A stretch of DNA of 41,750 nucleotides, from the NCBI RefSeq assembly GCF_016744255.1, contig NZ_JADGES010000018.1, positions 1 to 41,750 of the forward strand, read 5' to 3'. Origin of the DNA: Maribacter sp. GTDB taxonomy: Bacteria; Bacteroidota; Bacteroidia; Flavobacteriales; Flavobacteriaceae. The position numbers and the translations under genes are program-made. Positions 25,831 through 33,328 of this stretch are shown in pieces (positions within the stretch are counted from its first letter, which is position 1; the number at the start of each line of letters is the position of its first letter). Below the pieces are notes generated by a model, which saw nothing but the letters and a program-made list of their open reading frames with translations, searched no databases and was not told where the DNA came from.

Positions 25831-27474
25831 ATGAAAACACTCACATATTTAACTCTCTTATTCGCTTTTATATCAGTACAATCGCAAGAACTTCTTTCTT
25901 CTAAAAACACTTTTACAGAGCAAGATACTTTAAGAGGTAGTATTACTCCTGAAAGAGCTTGGTGGGATTTAAACTATTACCACCTAAAACTTGAAGTAAA
26001 GCCCGATGAAAAATACATTAGTGGTAGTAATTTAATACGATATAAGGTATTAGATGAAAAACAAACACTTCAAATAGACTTACAGCCCCCATTAATAATT
26101 GAAAAAGTAACACAAGACGGTAAAGAGTTAAAAGTAGCTTCTAATGGAAACGCGCATTTTATAACTCTTCAAAAAAAGCAAGAAAAAGGGCAATTTAATG
26201 AACTAACAGTAACCTATTCAGGACACCCAAAAGAAGCCATTAGAGCACCTTGGGATGGAGGTTTCTCTTGGAAAAAAGATGAAAATAACAAACATTTTGT
26301 AGCAACTAGTTGTCAAGGCTTAGGAGCTAGTGTTTGGTGGCCAAACAAAGACCATATGTATGATGAAGTAGACAGTATGGCAATTAGTGTTACCGTTCCT
26401 AAAGGGCTAATGAATGTCTCTAATGGGCGCCTTAGAAAAATAGAAAAACATAAAAAAACCAATACCTACCATTGGTTTGTAAGTAACCCAATTAATAATT
26501 ACGGTGTAAATGTAAATATTGGCGATTATGTTCATTTTGGTGAAGTCTTTGACGGTGAAAAAGGGAAATTAGACATGGATTATTATGTACTAAGAGATAA
26601 TCTAGAAAAAGCCAAAATTCATTTTACAGATGCTCCAAAAATGATGAAAGCCTTTGAGCATTGGTTTGGACCTTATCCTTTTTATGAAGACAGTTTTAAA
26701 TTAGTAGAAGTTCCTTATTTAGGTATGGAACACCAAAGCTCCGTAACCTACGGTAATAAATATAAAAAAGGATACTTAGGAAAAGATTTATCTGGTAGCG
26801 GCTGGGGATTAAAGTTCGACTTTTTAATAATTCACGAAGCTGGTCATGAGTGGTTTGCTAATAATATAACCAATAAAGACATTGCCGACATGTGGATTCA
26901 TGAAGGATTTACCAGTTACTCAGAAAACCTTTTTCTAGATTATTACTACGGTTCCAAGGCCTCCTCCGAATACGTAATAGGCTTACGTAAAAACATAGTT
27001 AATGACAAACCCATAATAGGCCCTTATAACGTAAATACAGGAGGTTCCAAAGATATGTATTACAAAGGCTCTAATATGCTACATACTTTACGACAAATAG
27101 TAAACAATGATAGTTTGTGGAGAACCGTATTAAGAGGGCTAAACAAAGATTTTTATCATACCACAGTAACTACCCAAGATATAGAAGATTATTTATGCAG
27201 ACATACCAAAAAGGATTTAACTTCCTTTTTTGACCAATATTTAAGAACTACTAAAATCCCAAAATTGCAATATACCATAGAGGGCAACTCCTTAAAATAC
27301 AGATATACCAATGTTATCCCTGGGTTTACCATGCCACTGCGCGTATTTATAAAAGAAAAAGCGTTTTGGATTCACCCTTCAGAAAATTGGAATACGAAAT
27401 CCTTTAAAATGGATGTATCTACACTTAAAATTGATCCTAATTTTTATATTACCACAACTAACGTAATTGATTAG
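25831..27474 (+). CDS. M1-family zinc metallopeptidase
   Basis: This 547-residue exported protein (N-terminal signal MKTLTYLTLLFAFISVQSQ) is an M1 aminopeptidase. The N-terminal beta-domain runs to about residue 230. The exopeptidase motif appears as LGMEHQS rather than GxMEN. The zinc site HEAGH (335-339) has its third ligand Glu358 after the standard 18 residues. It is shorter than PepN because the large C-terminal helical domain is absent, which is common in Bacteroidota. It lies 14 bases after the M28 gene and 29 bases before modA. A secreted peptide-degrading pair is likely. Why these precede molybdate transport genes is unclear; read-through is possible. Confidence 0.9.
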   Translation: MKTLTYLTLLFAFISVQSQELLSSKNTFTEQDTLRGSITPERAWWDLNYYHLKLEVKPDEKYISGSNLIRYKVLDEKQTLQIDLQPPLIIEKVTQDGKELKVASNGNAHFITLQKKQEKGQFNELTVTYSGHPKEAIRAPWDGGFSWKKDENNKHFVATSCQGLGASVWWPNKDHMYDEVDSMAISVTVPKGLMNVSNGRLRKIEKHKKTNTYHWFVSNPINNYGVNVNIGDYVHFGEVFDGEKGKLDMDYYVLRDNLEKAKIHFTDAPKMMKAFEHWFGPYPFYEDSFKLVEVPYLGMEHQSSVTYGNKYKKGYLGKDLSGSGWGLKFDFLIIHEAGHEWFANNITNKDIADMWIHEGFTSYSENLFLDYYYGSKASSEYVIGLRKNIVNDKPIIGPYNVNTGGSKDMYYKGSNMLHTLRQIVNNDSLWRTVLRGLNKDFYHTTVTTQDIEDYLCRHTKKDLTSFFDQYLRTTKIPKLQYTIEGNSLKYRYTNVIPGFTMPLRVFIKEKAFWIHPSENWNTKSFKMDVSTLKIDPNFYITTTNVID

Positions 27475-27503
27475 TTTTAAAACAAAATTTAAGTTATAAA
27501 AGC

Positions 27504-28274
27504 ATGATAAGGTCTTTTTTTTATTCTTGTCTGTTTTGTATTTTTAGCGTTTTTACTATTTCTTGCAAACAAGATAGTAACGAAAAACCTATCCTAATTG
27601 CAACGGCTGCTAATATGCAAGAAGCTATGCAATTGCTAGTAGAGGATTTCACTAAAAAAACAGGAATAAAATGCCAATTAGTAGTAAGTTCTTCGGGTAA
27701 GCTAACCGCACAAATAAAAGCAGGCGCCCCATATAATATATTGGTATCTGCTGATATGAAATATCCCGAAGAAATTTATAAATCTGGTTATGCTATAACC
27801 CCTCCAAAAGTATATGCTTATGGAAAATTGGTTCTTTGGAGTGCGAATTCAAAAATTACACCATCTATTTCCTTTTTAAAAAAAGACGCTATACAACATA
27901 TTGCCATTGCTAATCCTAAAACAGCTCCATATGGAAGAGCTACAGAAGACGTTTTATCATATTACAATTTAAAAGAGTTACTAATGCACAAATTTGTAAT
28001 TGGTGAAAGTATATCGCAAACCAATCAATTTATTCATTCGCAAGCAGCAGAAATAGGTTTTACGGCAATGTCTACCATAACATCAGAAAAAATAAAAAAA
28101 AAAGGTAATTGGGTTGCTTTAGACACCAACACTTACCGCCCTATTAAACAATGTGTTATAGTTATAAATAAAGAAGCAGAAAGCAATAAAAAAGCCAAAA
28201 ATTTTTATTCCTACCTTTCTTCGAAAGAAGCACAACTTACGTTAACAAAATTTGGATATTCTATATATGAATAG
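27504..28274 (+). CDS. modA: Molybdate ABC transporter substrate-binding lipoprotein
   Basis: This 256-residue periplasmic binding protein of the ModA/WtpA type is tethered as a lipoprotein (TISC, Cys21). The characteristic N-terminus ATAANMQEAMQLLVEDF and SSSGKLTAQIKAGAPYNILVSAD give the oxyanion-binding residues (Ala/Ser and Ser positions in the ATAAN and SSSGKL segments). It captures molybdate or tungstate for the ModBC transporter. It leads a coupled set: the next gene starts inside its stop region (ATGAATAG overlap), followed by modB and modC. No separate promoter was recognised in the 29-base gap before it. Confidence 0.92.
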   Translation: MIRSFFYSCLFCIFSVFTISCKQDSNEKPILIATAANMQEAMQLLVEDFTKKTGIKCQLVVSSSGKLTAQIKAGAPYNILVSADMKYPEEIYKSGYAITPPKVYAYGKLVLWSANSKITPSISFLKKDAIQHIAIANPKTAPYGRATEDVLSYYNLKELLMHKFVIGESISQTNQFIHSQAAEIGFTAMSTITSEKIKKKGNWVALDTNTYRPIKQCVIVINKEAESNKKAKNFYSYLSSKEAQLTLTKFGYSIYE

Positions 28275-28671
28275 TTTTAAAGGAAATATAAGCCATATAA
28301 ATACCAAAGGAAATCTGTCTATAATTACTATTCAAATTAATGATAAAATAAAACTTAAGTCTATTGTAGTAGAAACTCCAAAAACAGCATCATTCTTACA
28401 TATAAATAATGAAATAGCAGTACTTTTTAAAGAAACAGAAGTTATTATTTCTATAGACCAAAATAGTAAGAGTAGTGTGCAAAATAGCATTTTGGGAACT
28501 ATAAAGTCTATTGAAAAAGGAGCTCTTTTAAGCAAAGTAAATTTGGCAACTTCTGCTGGGGATTTAACCACCATAATAAGTACCGATGCAATAACCGATT
28601 TAAACTTAAAAATAGACCTAAAAGTTACCGCCCTAATTAAATTAAATGAAATAATGCTTTCTAACACATGA
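28267..28671 (+). CDS. Double Mop/TOBE-domain molybdate-binding protein
   Basis: This 134-residue cytoplasmic protein is made of two tandem TOBE/Mop repeats (about residues 1-65 and 70-134). The repeats align at FKGNISHINTKG and ILGTIKSIEKGA. Such molbindins bind molybdate in oligomers and serve for storage or homeostasis. The ATG at 28267 is preferred to an in-frame TTG at 28252, as it gives the tight 8-base overlap with the modA stop and starts exactly at the domain. Its stop overlaps the modB start by 4 bases (ATGA), so translation is coupled through the operon. The sequence is diverged, so the domain call rests on pattern and context. Confidence 0.75.
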   Translation: MNSFKGNISHINTKGNLSIITIQINDKIKLKSIVVETPKTASFLHINNEIAVLFKETEVIISIDQNSKSSVQNSILGTIKSIEKGALLSKVNLATSAGDLTTIISTDAITDLNLKIDLKVTALIKLNEIMLSNT

Positions 28672-29339
28672 ATTGGGAACCTTTAATACTAACCTTTAAA
28701 TTAGCACTAGTAACAACAGTGTTGTTACTCATTATAGCTATTCCCTTGTGCTATTGGTTAGCCTATTCTAAATCTAGAATTAAACCTATTATAGAAACAC
28801 TGGTAAGTATGCCTTTGGTATTACCCCCAACAGTTCTAGGGTTTTATTTTCTTGTTGCTTTTAGTCCTAATAATGCTTTAGGAGATTGGTTAAATGGCAC
28901 TTTGGGAATTAAATTGCTTTTTTCATTCCCTGGGCTGGTTATAGCATCTATCTTTTATAGCTTGCCCTTTATGGTACACCCTATTCAATCTGGACTATAC
29001 AGCATTTCTCCTTCTTTAAAAGAAGCTGCATATGTTATGGGAAAATCTAAATTTTCTACTTTAATCCGTGTTCTTCTTCCGAATATAAAATCTTCTTTAT
29101 TAACCGGTATTGTTCTTTCTTTTGCACATACCATAGGCGAATTTGGTGTTGTACTAATGATTGGTGGTAATATTCCTGGAGAAACAAAAGTGGCTTCCAT
29201 AGCAATTTATGATGAGGTAGAAGCACTAAATTATAGTGCCGCTAACTCTTACTCGCTAGTGCTTTTTGCTATAACCTTTTGTATTCTTTTAATGGTATAT
29301 TTAATTAATGGCGGATACTTAAAAAAATCTAGGAAATGA
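28668..29339 (+). CDS. modB: Molybdate ABC transporter permease
   Basis: This 223-residue inner-membrane permease has five or six hydrophobic segments. The N-terminal portion PLILTFKLALVTTVLLLIIAIPL is a typical ModB start. The cytoplasmic EAA loop (KEAAYVMGKSKFSTLIRVLLP) docks the ATPase ModC, and HTIGEFGVVLMIGGN is strongly conserved in ModB. It overlaps both neighbours by 4 bases. The length is normal. Confidence 0.95.
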   Translation: MNWEPLILTFKLALVTTVLLLIIAIPLCYWLAYSKSRIKPIIETLVSMPLVLPPTVLGFYFLVAFSPNNALGDWLNGTLGIKLLFSFPGLVIASIFYSLPFMVHPIQSGLYSISPSLKEAAYVMGKSKFSTLIRVLLPNIKSSLLTGIVLSFAHTIGEFGVVLMIGGNIPGETKVASIAIYDEVEALNYSAANSYSLVLFAITFCILLMVYLINGGYLKKSRK

Positions 29340-30211
29340 TTGCGCTTAATATTCAAAAAGAATTACAATCTACCGATGGCAAAATGCTACTAAACCTTAA
29401 TTTAAGAATTAACAAAGGGCAATTGGTAACTTTATATGGCCCATCTGGAGTAGGAAAAACATCTACATTAAGAATGCTCTCTGGACTCTTAAAACCAGGA
29501 GAAGGGGTTATTACGGTTAATGATACTACCTGGTTTAGTACAGATAAAGATATAAATCTAAAACCTCAGCTTAGAAAAATTGGGTATGTTTTTCAGGATT
29601 ATGCTCTTTTCCCCCATATGAGTGTACTACAGAACTTAGAGTTTGCGCTTCATAAAAACCAAAAGAGCAATATTATTACCGAGCTCCTAACCATAATGGA
29701 GCTAGACCAACTTAAAGGCAGAAAACCAGACACGCTTTCTGGAGGACAAAAACAAAGAGTAGCATTAGCAAGAGCTCTTGTTCAAAAACCAGAAATACTA
29801 TTACTAGATGAGCCTCTTTCTGCTCTAGATAGTACTATACGATTAAAACTACAAGACTACATCTTAAAGGTTCATAAGAAATATAGTTTAACCACCATAC
29901 TAATAAGTCATGATATTGGTGAAATCTATAAGCTATCGGATTGGGTTTTTGTTTTAAAAGATGGCCTTTTAATCCAAGAAGGTACACCATCGGAAGTATT
30001 TATCTCCAAAAAAGTAAGTGGCAAATTTAAGTTTACAGGAGAAATTATATCCATAGAAAAGGAAGATGTTGTATTCATTGTCCGTGTTCTTATTTTCTCC
30101 GAAATAGTAAAAGTGATTGCACAAGAATCTGAAATTCAAAATTTAGGTCCTGGAGATAAAGTAATAATAGCCTCAAAAGCTTTTAATCCTATTATATTAA
30201 AACTGGAGTAA
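29336..30211 (+). CDS. modC: Molybdate ABC transporter ATP-binding protein
   Basis: This 291-residue ABC ATPase energises molybdate uptake. The Walker A motif GPSGVGKTS is at about residues 35-43. The Q-loop lies in YVFQDYALFPHMS. The signature LSGGQKQRVALARAL precedes Walker B ILLLDEPLSALD, and the switch His is in ISHD. The last ~65 residues (FTGEIISIEKEDVV onwards) form a single TOBE/Mop regulatory domain, shorter than E. coli ModC (352 residues). Together with the separate double-Mop protein, the operon encodes three Mop units. It is the last gene of the mod operon. Confidence 0.94.
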   Translation: MIALNIQKELQSTDGKMLLNLNLRINKGQLVTLYGPSGVGKTSTLRMLSGLLKPGEGVITVNDTTWFSTDKDINLKPQLRKIGYVFQDYALFPHMSVLQNLEFALHKNQKSNIITELLTIMELDQLKGRKPDTLSGGQKQRVALARALVQKPEILLLDEPLSALDSTIRLKLQDYILKVHKKYSLTTILISHDIGEIYKLSDWVFVLKDGLLIQEGTPSEVFISKKVSGKFKFTGEIISIEKEDVVFIVRVLIFSEIVKVIAQESEIQNLGPGDKVIIASKAFNPIILKLE

Positions 30212-30219
30212 ATACCTTT

Positions 30220-30263
30220 TTAGAATAAAAATCTAGCGAAATAAATCGCTAAAAATATTCTAA
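30220..30263. terminator. Nested inverted repeat after modC (weak terminator candidate)
   Basis: The outer arms TTAGAATA/TATTCTAA enclose inner arms TAGCGA/TCGCTA with loop AATAAA. It begins 9 bases after the modC stop. There is no T-run, so termination would be weak; it may instead protect the mRNA 3' end. Confidence 0.4.
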
Positions 30264-30323
30264 TAATTTATTTAAGAAAACTCCTGAAACCTCCGTAAAA
30301 CCCATAAACAATACGATTTACGT

Positions 30324-30343
30324 TTACGATATCGATATCGTAA
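30324..30343. promoter_or_regulatory. 20-bp perfect palindrome upstream of the methylmalonyl-CoA operon
   Basis: TTACGATATCGATATCGTAA is an exact palindrome, centred about 70 bases upstream of the predicted transcription start. Its length and symmetry fit a dimeric regulator site of the TetR or similar kind. No regulator gene is adjacent. Confidence 0.55.
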
Positions 30344-30352
30344 GTTTTTTGA

Positions 30353-30374
30353 TTATATGATTTCTGTCATATAA
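30353..30374. promoter_or_regulatory. CRP/FNR-like dyad upstream of the methylmalonyl-CoA operon
   Basis: TTATATGA-N6-TCATATAA has perfect 8-bp arms and the TGA-N6-TCA geometry of CRP/FNR sites. The centre (30363.5) is about 42 bases before the predicted start, the class II activator position, and there is no -33 TTG. Activation by a CRP/FNR-family protein is inferred. Confidence 0.5.
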
Positions 30375-30392
30375 CTCGCAACCCCTTACTTC

Positions 30393-30400
30393 TAATTTTG
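30393..30400 (+). promoter_or_regulatory. -7 box (TAATTTTG) of the methylmalonyl-CoA operon
   Basis: An exact TAnnTTTG match lies 49 bases before the mce ATG. The -33 box is missing, with the dyad at 30353-30374 occupying that region. Confidence 0.5.
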
Positions 30401-30449
30401 TGGTGTATTAATAAAGGAACCTAATAACACATATAAAAACACACGAATT

Positions 30450-30860
30450 ATGAACATATCTCATATTGAGCATTTAGGAATTGCAGTAGATAACTTAGAA
30501 GATTCTATAAAATATTATGAAGGGGTGCTCGGCCTTAAATGTTATTCTGTAGAAGAGGTTACTGATCAAAAAGTAAAAACAGCTTTTTTCTTGGTAGGAT
30601 CCACAAAAATTGAACTTCTAGAAAGTACTTCCCCGGATGGCCCTATTGGCAAATTCATAGCAAAAAAAGGACAAGGAATTCATCATATTGCTTTTGCCGT
30701 AGACGATGCAACAAAAGCATTACAAGTAGCAGAAGAAAGAGGCGTACAATTAATAGATAAGGTTTCTAGAAAAGGAGCAGAAGGATTAGAAATAGGATTC
30801 CTTCATCCAAAATCTACATTAGGCGTTCTTACCGAATTATGCTCAAAACCTAAAAAATAA
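30450..30860 (+). CDS. mce: Methylmalonyl-CoA epimerase
   Basis: This 136-residue protein of the vicinal-oxygen-chelate fold interconverts (R)- and (S)-methylmalonyl-CoA. Metal ligands are visible: His8 in IEHLGIAV, His in [11 protein letters not shown] and Glu in GVLTEL near the C-terminus. The catalytic Glu is in the KIELLE segment. Length and sequence are typical. It is the first gene of an eight-gene operon and links the mutase product to the decarboxylase substrate, so its placement supports a complete pathway. Confidence 0.95.
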   Translation: MNISHIEHLGIAVDNLEDSIKYYEGVLGLKCYSVEEVTDQKVKTAFFLVGSTKIELLESTSPDGPIGKFIAKKGQGIHHIAFAVDDATKALQVAEERGVQLIDKVSRKGAEGLEIGFLHPKSTLGVLTELCSKPKK

Positions 30861-30897
30861 CACCCTTTTTAATAAGCAAGTAACCCAATATATTACG

Positions 30898-32457
30898 ATG
30901 GCAAATCAAGATAAAATTAATGAGCTCATTGAGAAAAGAGCAAAAGCAAAACTCGGTGGTGGTGAAAAAAGAATTGATTCCCAGCACTCTAAAGGAAAAT
31001 TAACAGCCCGGGAACGAATTGACATTCTTTTAGATGAAGATAGTTTTGAAGAGTTTGATATGTTTGTTACCCATAGAACCAAATCTTTTGGTTTAGATAA
31101 ACAGGTTTATCTTTCCGATGGTGTAATAACCGGTCACGGTACTATAGACGGAAGAATAGTGTATGTATTCTCTCAAGATTTTACGGTGTTTGGAGGTTCA
31201 TTATCAGAGACTTATGCTCTAAAAATTTGTAAAATAATGGATATGGCAATGAAAATTGGTGTCCCTGTTATTGGTCTTAATGATAGTGGTGGTGCTCGTA
31301 TTCAAGAAGGTGTTCGTTCACTTGCTGGTTATGCAGAGATTTTTCAACGTAATATAATGGCTTCTGGAGTTATTCCTCAAATATCTTCCATATTAGGTCC
31401 CTGTGCTGGTGGTGCTGTTTATTCGCCTGCCTTAACTGATTTTACTATAATGACGGACCAAACAAGTTATATGTTTGTTACAGGTCCTAAAGTGGTTAAG
31501 TCCGTTACTGGTGAGGTTGTAACTACAGAAGAACTAGGTGGTGCTCAAATTCACTCTACAAAATCTGGTGTCTCTCACTTTTTAGCAGAAAACGATGAAG
31601 AAAACCTTCTTTTGGTAAGAAAATTAATGAGCTACCTTCCTAGCAATAATTTGGAAGATCCACCATCTATTAAATGTTCGGACCCTATTGATAGATTAGA
31701 TGATATTCTGAATGATATTATACCAGAAAATCCTAATCAACCTTATGATATTGTAGATGTTATTTCTGTTATAACGGATAATGGAGAATTTACAGAAGTA
31801 CATAGAAATTATGCACGTAACATTACGGTGGGCTTTGCTCGTTTTAATGGCCACCCTGTGGGTATTGTGGCTAACCAGCCTAAATATTTTGCTGGTGTTT
31901 TAGATTGTGAAGCATCTAGAAAAGCTGCTCGTTTTGTTCGTTTCTGCGATGCATTTAATATTCCTATTGTAACTCTAGTAGATGTACCAGGATTTTTACC
32001 AGGTACAGGTCAAGAATATGCAGGTATAATTCTACACGGTGCAAAACTGTTATTTGCTTATGGTGAAGCAACTGTTCCTAAAGTTACCATTACACTACGT
32101 AAATCTTATGGCGGTGCTCATGATGTAATGAGTTGTAAGCAACTTCGTGGCGATTTAAATTATGCATGGCCAACTGCAGAGATAGCAGTTATGGGTGCTA
32201 AAGGAGCTGTAGAAGTCTTAGAAGGTTCTAATATTAGAAAAATAGAAGATGCCAATGAAAAACAAGAATACATAGAGAAAAAAGAGGATGAGTATAATAC
32301 CAAATTTGCTAATCCTTATGTAGCTGCTAAATACGGATTTATTGATGATGTTATTGAGCCAAGAAACACAAGATTTAGAATTGTTAGAGCTCTAGAATTA
32401 CTTAGTAACAAGAAAGAAGTAAACCCTCCTAAAAAACACTCTAATATCCCATTATAA
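30898..32457 (+). CDS. mmdA: Carboxyltransferase subunit of a methylmalonyl-CoA decarboxylase (PccB-like)
   Basis: This 519-residue crotonase-type carboxyltransferase is homologous to propionyl-CoA carboxylase beta (PccB) and methylmalonyl-CoA decarboxylase alpha (MmdA). [18 protein letters not shown] is the standard N-terminal signature. [18 protein letters not shown] and [17 protein letters not shown] line the acyl-CoA site. [12 protein letters not shown] and [13 protein letters not shown] belong to the biotin half-site. Such proteins move CO2 between propionyl/methylmalonyl-CoA and biotin. Homology alone cannot separate PccB from MmdA. The neighbours (OadG-like, biotin carrier, Na+-pump beta) and the absence of a biotin carboxylase favour MmdA. 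Its stop overlaps the next start by one base. Confidence 0.88.
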   Translation: MANQDKINELIEKRAKAKLGGGEKRIDSQHSKGKLTARERIDILLDEDSFEEFDMFVTHRTKSFGLDKQVYLSDGVITGHGTIDGRIVYVFSQDFTVFGGSLSETYALKICKIMDMAMKIGVPVIGLNDSGGARIQEGVRSLAGYAEIFQRNIMASGVIPQISSILGPCAGGAVYSPALTDFTIMTDQTSYMFVTGPKVVKSVTGEVVTTEELGGAQIHSTKSGVSHFLAENDEENLLLVRKLMSYLPSNNLEDPPSIKCSDPIDRLDDILNDIIPENPNQPYDIVDVISVITDNGEFTEVHRNYARNITVGFARFNGHPVGIVANQPKYFAGVLDCEASRKAARFVRFCDAFNIPIVTLVDVPGFLPGTGQEYAGIILHGAKLLFAYGEATVPKVTITLRKSYGGAHDVMSCKQLRGDLNYAWPTAEIAVMGAKGAVEVLEGSNIRKIEDANEKQEYIEKKEDEYNTKFANPYVAAKYGFIDDVIEPRNTRFRIVRALELLSNKKEVNPPKKHSNIPL

Positions 32458-32819
32458 TGGCAAATATATTATTATTTACAGACCAAATAAGCCAAGGCTA
32501 CATTATACTAATCACTGGGTTAGTAATTGTATTCAGTGCGCTTTTAACACTCTCTTTATTCTTTCAGCATGGGCTACCGGTTATGCTATATCTATATAAG
32601 ATTATAACCAAAGGAAGAGAGAAAAAAATAAAGGATATTAAAGTAGAAGCAGATAAGGAGTTTACCGGTGAAATAGCCGCAGCCATATCTTTAGCGCTAC
32701 ACATGTATTTAAATGAGCAGCATGATAATGAGAATGCCGTCTTAACTATTAAACAAGCAAGAAAATTGTATTCTCCTTGGAGCTCCAAAATATATGGTAT
32801 TCAAAATAGACTAAAATAA
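32457..32819 (+). CDS. OadG/MmdD-like small membrane subunit of Na+-pumping decarboxylase
   Basis: This 120-residue protein has one transmembrane helix at about residues 13-35 (YIILITGLVIVFSALLTLSLFF). A charged cytoplasmic tail follows. This is the layout of oxaloacetate decarboxylase gamma or methylmalonyl-CoA decarboxylase delta subunits, which tether the carboxyltransferase to the membrane beta subunit. The tail includes a helix (FTGEIAAAISLALHMYLNEQHD) that recurs in OadG-like proteins of Bacteroidota. The sequence is weakly conserved, so the call relies on topology and operon position (overlapping mmdA, 25 bases before the biotin carrier). Confidence 0.75.
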   Translation: MANILLFTDQISQGYIILITGLVIVFSALLTLSLFFQHGLPVMLYLYKIITKGREKKIKDIKVEADKEFTGEIAAAISLALHMYLNEQHDNENAVLTIKQARKLYSPWSSKIYGIQNRLK

Positions 32820-32844
32820 ACCGAGTAGCAAAAAAATACAACTA

Positions 32845-33264
32845 ATGAAAAACTTTGCATTTAAAATAAACGAAAACAGTTACAAGGTTAAAATTGTTTC
32901 TCAAGAAAATAACAAAATAGAACTAGAAGTAAACGGAACTTCTTACGCCGTAGAAATGGATAAGGATATTAAATCTAAAAAAACCCCTACTCTAGTTCGT
33001 GCAGCTTCTAAAAGACCCGCAGAGCCTCTTAAAGTAAACCCTACTTCTTCTAAAACTAAAATTGTAGCTCCTATTCCTGGAACTATACTTAGTCTAAATA
33101 TTAAAATAGGAGATGTTATTAAAGTCGGTGATTCCCTTTTAATACTAGAAGCCATGAAAATGGAAAACAATATTGTTGCAGAAAAAGCTGGTACAGTAAC
33201 CGCTATGAATATAGCCGTTGGGCAGCAAGTATTGCAAAATGAAGTAATGATAGAACTAGAATAA
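32845..33264 (+). CDS. mmdC: Biotin carboxyl carrier subunit of methylmalonyl-CoA decarboxylase
   Basis: This 139-residue biotinyl protein carries the lysine Lys105 in the canonical EAMKMEN motif, within a C-terminal biotinyl domain (about residues 69-139) starting VAPIPGTILSLNI. A Lys/Pro-rich linker precedes it. The N-terminal ~50 residues form a small domain found in these carriers. The carrier takes CO2 from the carboxyltransferase and delivers carboxybiotin to the membrane beta subunit. It is followed by a 64-bp gap containing a hairpin. Confidence 0.88.
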   Translation: MKNFAFKINENSYKVKIVSQENNKIELEVNGTSYAVEMDKDIKSKKTPTLVRAASKRPAEPLKVNPTSSKTKIVAPIPGTILSLNIKIGDVIKVGDSLLILEAMKMENNIVAEKAGTVTAMNIAVGQQVLQNEVMIELE

Positions 33265-33269
33265 AAATT

Positions 33270-33314
33270 AGAGCATCCATTTTCTTACATCTAAAGAGAA
33301 AAGAAAATGGCTCT
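33270..33314 (+). other. Intercistronic RNA hairpin between biotin carrier and beta subunit genes
   Basis: CCATTTTCTT (33277-33286) pairs exactly with AAGAAAATGG (33301-33310). AGAG/CTCT extends the stem after a 3-base bulge. There is no T-run, so it is not a terminator. It ends 14 bases before the beta-subunit ATG and may act in mRNA processing or translation control. Confidence 0.5.
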
Positions 33315-33328
33315 TAAAGCATAAACAA

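Noticed and set aside
28252-28266. TTG start for the double-Mop protein
   Set aside because: ATG at 28267 gives the usual tight overlap with the modA stop and begins at the first Mop repeat.
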